A DNA stretch of 64,000 nt from Gossypium raimondii (Eukaryota > Streptophyta > Magnoliopsida > Malvales > Malvaceae): NCBI RefSeq assembly GCF_025698545.1, contig NC_068570.1, positions 53,277,924 to 53,341,923 of the forward strand, read 5' to 3'. A program made the position numbers and the translations under genes. Numbering within the stretch: position 1 is the stretch's first letter; each line of letters starts with the position of its first letter. The notes beneath the pieces were generated by a model. The model worked only from the letters and a program-made list of their open reading frames with translations. It was not told the origin of the DNA and searched no databases. This document shows positions 59,972-64,000 of this stretch, in pieces.

Positions 59972-61200
59972 TATAGATCCAACAATATATGCCTGCACTT
60001 CCTCCTTCAATAACTCAGTCCCATGCATCAATGTTGCATGCTATTAGTAATCAGTGACAATACAACATACAGTGACAGTATCAACATGTTATCAACATGA
60101 GAACAGTGACAATTTAACTTATATACAATAAGAGTGGGGCATAAGTCAATAGAATATGCAATATCATCACAGAAACAACATCACGGTTTCACCCAACGTC
60201 ACAGTTTCATAAATTGACAATATAGTAATATCATACTTATGATTTTTTGGCAACTTAACCACAATTGCAATCCTTTCAGATTTGATAATTTTCATTGCAA
60301 TTGGATTCATACACCAAGTTATTCAATATTTATTTAAAAATAACAGCAACCAAGTAACCATTATAGCACATACACAATCGACAAGGCCTACACACACACA
60401 CACACATGACTTTACTTAGTTAAGGCACACACCTTCACCACAAGCCCATGAGCTCTTCACTCCACCGGTGTTCTCCTACGATTCAAATCTAATCTGATTC
60501 TCCCAGATCCGCTCCTTCAAACATCAAACACATGACATCAAAAATTGGCGATATGGATTTTCAACAAGATCTGGAAGAGATCAATTAAGCAAGACGAAAA
60601 GAATAACATAACTCAATTGTACAACAGAAAAACGAGATCTAACCATTGAAGTGGATCGCACTTACCAACCCACGACAAAAGATAACAGAAGTTTTCGTTG
60701 ACGGATCAAAATGCCAAAGAAGTCCAAACAAATAAGGTGATTCGATAAGAGAAATGCAAAATACGACAGCAACAAGATGGTAAAATGGGCGACGACTAGG
60801 AAGCAAAGAGAGGAAGATGAAGAGGAAAAGGAAAAGAAAAGAAAAGAAGAGAGGAGAAGGGAGAGGTGATGCAAGGAGGAAAAACAGAGAAAGTAGAGAG
60901 AATTAGGTTAAGAGAGGCAATGGTAAACTAGGGATGTGAAAAGAGGGGCCGACCAAAGAAAAGTATGATTATATACTAGAGTTGGGCGGCACATTAAGGT
61001 TTTCTACACCAGAAACTACGAAGGTATCGATACCTATTAGACAGGTATCGATACTTACGCAAGTATCGCTACAGTTTACGACATTTTAACAGACTAAGCC
61101 CAAACAAAAGCTCAATTACGCACTCCAACAGAAAATTAAAATAAATTCAACATTTACAGATTTAACCTAGAAATTTAACCTGCATTTCAGGGCGTGATAA
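59972..61200 (-). repeat. LTR-like retroelement remnant with TATCGATACC motifs
   Basis: The right end reads, on the minus strand, TTATCACGCCCTGAAATGCA, like LTRs starting TGTCACGCCCTG. Near 61025-61075 GGTATCGATAC-type motifs repeat. It also holds a (CA)n run near 60390-60406 and a purine-rich tract near 60790-60880. No coding domain is seen and the left end is unclear. Confidence 0.5.
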
Positions 61201-61399
61201 ATTTGGAGCCAACAAATATCAAATATTCAAAATAGAAGTTTAAAACTTATATAAAAATTTAATTTTTAAATATAGGAAAGTACATTTTTCATACTAAATA
61301 AATAATATAAAATAAAAATTATATATAATATAAATAGTTTAATATATATAAATTATAAAAAAAATTCGGATTAAAAGTTGATTGATCATCACTAGTGAA

Positions 61400-61747
61400 T
61401 GCTCGGTGCTTATGTGACTTTTTATGCTACATATCTCTGTGTGTACTTTGGTTAAAACTAAATTACTCGATGAATCAAATTAGTTTGATTAATCAACTAA
61501 CCACTGAAATTAATTGATTGGGTTCGATTAAAATTTTTACGAAAGTCAATTATCAATTAATTCGGTCTAAAACATGTAATTAACATTATTAACCCATTAA
61601 ACAAAATTAATAACATATTATATGTTTGTAAGCTTATATATATATTATGTAAGTCCCATATATATAATATATCTATAAGCCCAATATATTAACCACATTT
61701 CCCTTCTTCATTCTTTTCAAGTTCAACAACCTTTTGTTTTAAGCCTT

Positions 61748-61795
<48 letters not shown>

Positions 61796-62278
61796 CTTTT
61801 CCTTTTCATTTTCATTTTCATTTTGAAATATAATCACAAATCAGACCTTTCTTTTATTTTGTATAACTTTGTGATTGAAGTTGCAAATTGATGTTAGCTT
61901 TGCTTCTATCCTGTGTTTGTGCTATCATTAAAATTGTAATAATTAGTTTGATATGTACGTTGAGTGAACGCTAATTATGTTTTTAATTTAGTGTTGTCAA
62001 GAATATTGTTTTTAATGTAATATTTATTATATATTTAATGTAATGTTTTTAATTTTGTGTTGTGTTATTTGTTGATTTTGGCTTGTTTTAAATTTGTTTG
62101 AAAAAAAACATGTTATAAGTTTGGGTGAACCGATCGGCTAAAATTAATTTGGTTTGGTTAATAATTTATGAAAAATTTTAATTCTGTTAACGATTAAGAG
62201 TTTTGAAACTTTGATTAATTCGATTAATGGTAGTTCGATTCGAGTAATTATCGAACAAACCGTTTGAACATTCCTAAT
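61400..62278. repeat. Decayed hAT-like MITE with (AT)n run
   Basis: The right end, reverse-complemented, is TTAGGAATGTTCAAACGG, akin to the ends at 7287 and 25924. The interior has TTCGATTAA-type phrases at both sides and an (AT)n run at about 61752-61793. Left end and target duplication not found. Confidence 0.45.
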
Positions 62279-62578
62279 GATTGAGCCACATCATTGTTGA
62301 TCATTGTCAACAAACAATTGACTGACAAAGGTACCAATATAAGGGGGAAGAAGTAATTGAAGTACCAATTTAACAGTTTTTTAGGTACCAAGATGGAAAA
62401 GTGGATTGTATTATGATAGTGATTTTATATCTTCATATTTTTACCATTCACCTATAATCATCTAACATAACCTAATATTTATAATGGAATGATGATGAGC
62501 ATATTTACACAACACGAGATAGAAAGTTGATAGAAGGTAGAGAGAAAGTTAAAACAGGAAAAATCTGAGGATGGAAGA

Positions 62579-63295
62579 TTATGCGTTGTCGTTTTCGTGA
62601 ATAATCACCAGCAAAGCTACAATGAAGGCATAGTCCACCTCTGGATAAACTTTTATTTTGAAACATTCTTTGCCCTTATAGCTTCCCCATGTGTAACTGT
62701 GCGTAACCTGCATTTTCCAAATGCAAATCAATCATAAAATGTTCCATCCATTCATTATCCACATTAATGAAAGACCATATATTGTATACCTCAGCAATGA
62801 TAGAATTGCCTCTCCGGACTTTGACAGAAAGGGAAGCAAGACTTCCGGTGACACGAAAATCACAGGCAGCATCTTTATAAGGGCTTGCTAAGTGAACATC
62901 CAGATTGCTTTTTATATTAAAACCACCCGATCGTTTCACACTGCACAGACAATGCCTACTTTCTCCTTCATGCATTTGCCATTCCTGTTTCCACGATATT
63001 GCTTGCTGAAAAATCTTCCCATCATTACTCATTTCAATTAAAACAATAATTACAAATTCATACCAACCTTTTCCCGCAGAGTGACGACAGGTAAGCCTGC
63101 AGGATCTTTCATAACCCTTTTCTTCTGCAAGTTCCAAATTCCGCCGTTGACTTGTAGCAGAATATTTCCAGTGGTATCGAAGACATCGTAATGTGAATTG
63201 GAAAATGATTGTATTTTCCTTTTGACGAGGAGTTCCATTGTGTAAGGGACACAGAACCGATCCCCGACAACCTTAATCATTTCATCACTCGCCAT
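62579..63295 (-). CDS. LURP-one-related (LOR) protein
   Basis: Three exons on the minus strand: 63068-63295, 62790-63005 and 62579-62707. Lengths 228+216+129 give 190 residues. Borders are GT..AG and in phase (TLREK|QAISWKQEW; SIIAE|VTHSYTWG). The fold is the Tubby-like LOR barrel (DUF567). Typical parts are FCVPYTMELLVKRKIQ near the start, YDVFDTTGNILLQVNG, PVVTLREK, CLCSVKRSGGFNIKSNLDVH, ACDFRVTGS and the end YPEVDYAFIVALLVIIHEND. Arabidopsis LURP1 acts in basal defence against an oomycete; most LOR members are uncharacterised. The start at 63295 (MASDEMIKVVGDRFCVP) fits the family better than upstream in-frame ATGs. No lesion seen. Confidence 0.93.
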
Positions 63296-63795
63296 GTTTC
63301 TGAATCTATTCACAAACTGGAAACTCATAAAGAGAAACACTGGGAAATTGTAACCTTTATTTCGTTTTCCTGGAAAACGAATTTCTTTTAAATATGGGAA
63401 ACAAGGCAAAATTGGCATGACATATATACATAAACCGAAAAAAAAAAAAAAAGTACCCATAAAGCTGTTTTCTTTCATGAATTTGACCTCTTTAACGTGG
63501 AAAACAAGGCTTTTGAAATGAAAAATTACATTCCAAGCGTAAAATCTCAGAATCTAATTGAGAAGTTGAAAATGGGTGAATAAAAAAGCATACCTTTGGA
63601 TAATCCGAGTTTCGAATGGAAGTGAAGAAAACTTATTAAAAAGGGTGGAAAAGCAAATTAAATTTTTGTTTAAAAGAAACAAAATTCGGGTGAAGAAAAC
63701 TTATGAACAGTAATTATTAAGATAGGAGAGTAAAAAAATAATTATATTTAAAACCATTTATTATTGGGTATTTAACTAGTGATGCTAATTCACTT
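63296..63795. other. Upstream region of the LOR gene
   Basis: Promoter and leader of the minus-strand gene, AT-rich, with an A run near 63439. No other gene seen. Confidence 0.4.
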
Positions 63796-64000
63796 AGGGT
63801 GCGTTTGTTTTGCTGTATTGGATTAGAGGTGTAATAGCAAATCAACTGTTTGGTTGAATGTAATGGAATAGAGGCGTAATAGTAATCTTGCGTTTGGTTG
63901 AATGGAATAGAGGTATAATAGCATAATAAAAAAAACTAAAATGACTAGAATACTCTTAGCATAAATTTGTTTTGGTAAATGATTATTGTTATTGTTATTT
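63796..64000. repeat. Tandem-unit MITE fragment cut by the window end
   Basis: Three diverged units with the core GCGTTTGGTTGAATG..GGAATAGAGGTGTAATAG start near 63800, 63847 and 63890. This style of GGTGCGTTTGTTT start is typical of a small plant DNA element. The other end is outside the window. Confidence 0.5.

Overview
The window is nuclear DNA of a dicot plant. I infer Malvaceae, most likely cotton (Gossypium). Genes have introns with GT..AG borders, intergenic DNA is very AT-rich, and the long LTRs with TGTAACAACC/GGTGTTACA ends, the GGCCCGG hairpin and the CAGGGGCGAAACCAG repeat are types I associate with cotton. The species call rests on recall, not on a search. There is no sign of bacterial, organellar or viral sequence.

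Genes. Two AVT6-type amino acid transporter genes lie head to tail on the minus strand: one at 1-1211 running off the window, and a complete five-exon copy at 4023-5657. At 12954-19022 is a dead G-type lectin receptor kinase gene split by an LTR retroelement that carries only gag. Intact genes follow: a 576-residue PLAC8/DUF2985 membrane protein (20298-22028, +), a WUN1-like wound-induced protein (37160-37849, +, uncertain start) and a three-exon LURP-one-related gene (62579-63295, -). These are unrelated genes, not a pathway or cluster, and mobile DNA fills the space between them.

Mobile DNA. At 7.4-12.7 kb several DNA transposons are nested in a long-inverted-repeat element. One of them (9130-10216) is a Pack-MULE carrying a fragment of a host gene of the Tm-1/UPF0261 family between exact 9-bp target duplications. 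At 26963-34302 is a 7.34-kb Mutator-like element with about 210-bp terminal inverted repeats and a 9-bp duplication. It holds both a MuDR-type transposase gene and a plant mobile domain (PMD) gene, both disabled by mutations. This is the most interesting element here. A 764-bp foldback MULE lies at 41444-42207. From 43 to 61 kb the DNA is almost all retroelement debris: a 3.42-kb solo LTR with TATAC duplications, a copia-like solo LTR with ACACC duplications, a larger LTR with its primer binding site and a nested Ty3/gypsy 3' fragment, and LTR pieces in the opposite direction. Small hAT-like elements with 8-bp duplications and three LINE RNase H scraps are scattered throughout.

I see no tRNA or rRNA gene, CRISPR array, operon or origin. 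I found no wholly new kind of system. The best leads are the PMD-carrying MULE with its repeated promoter region, the Pack-MULE capture, the gag-only element inside a kinase gene, and the missing start codon of the WUN1-like gene.
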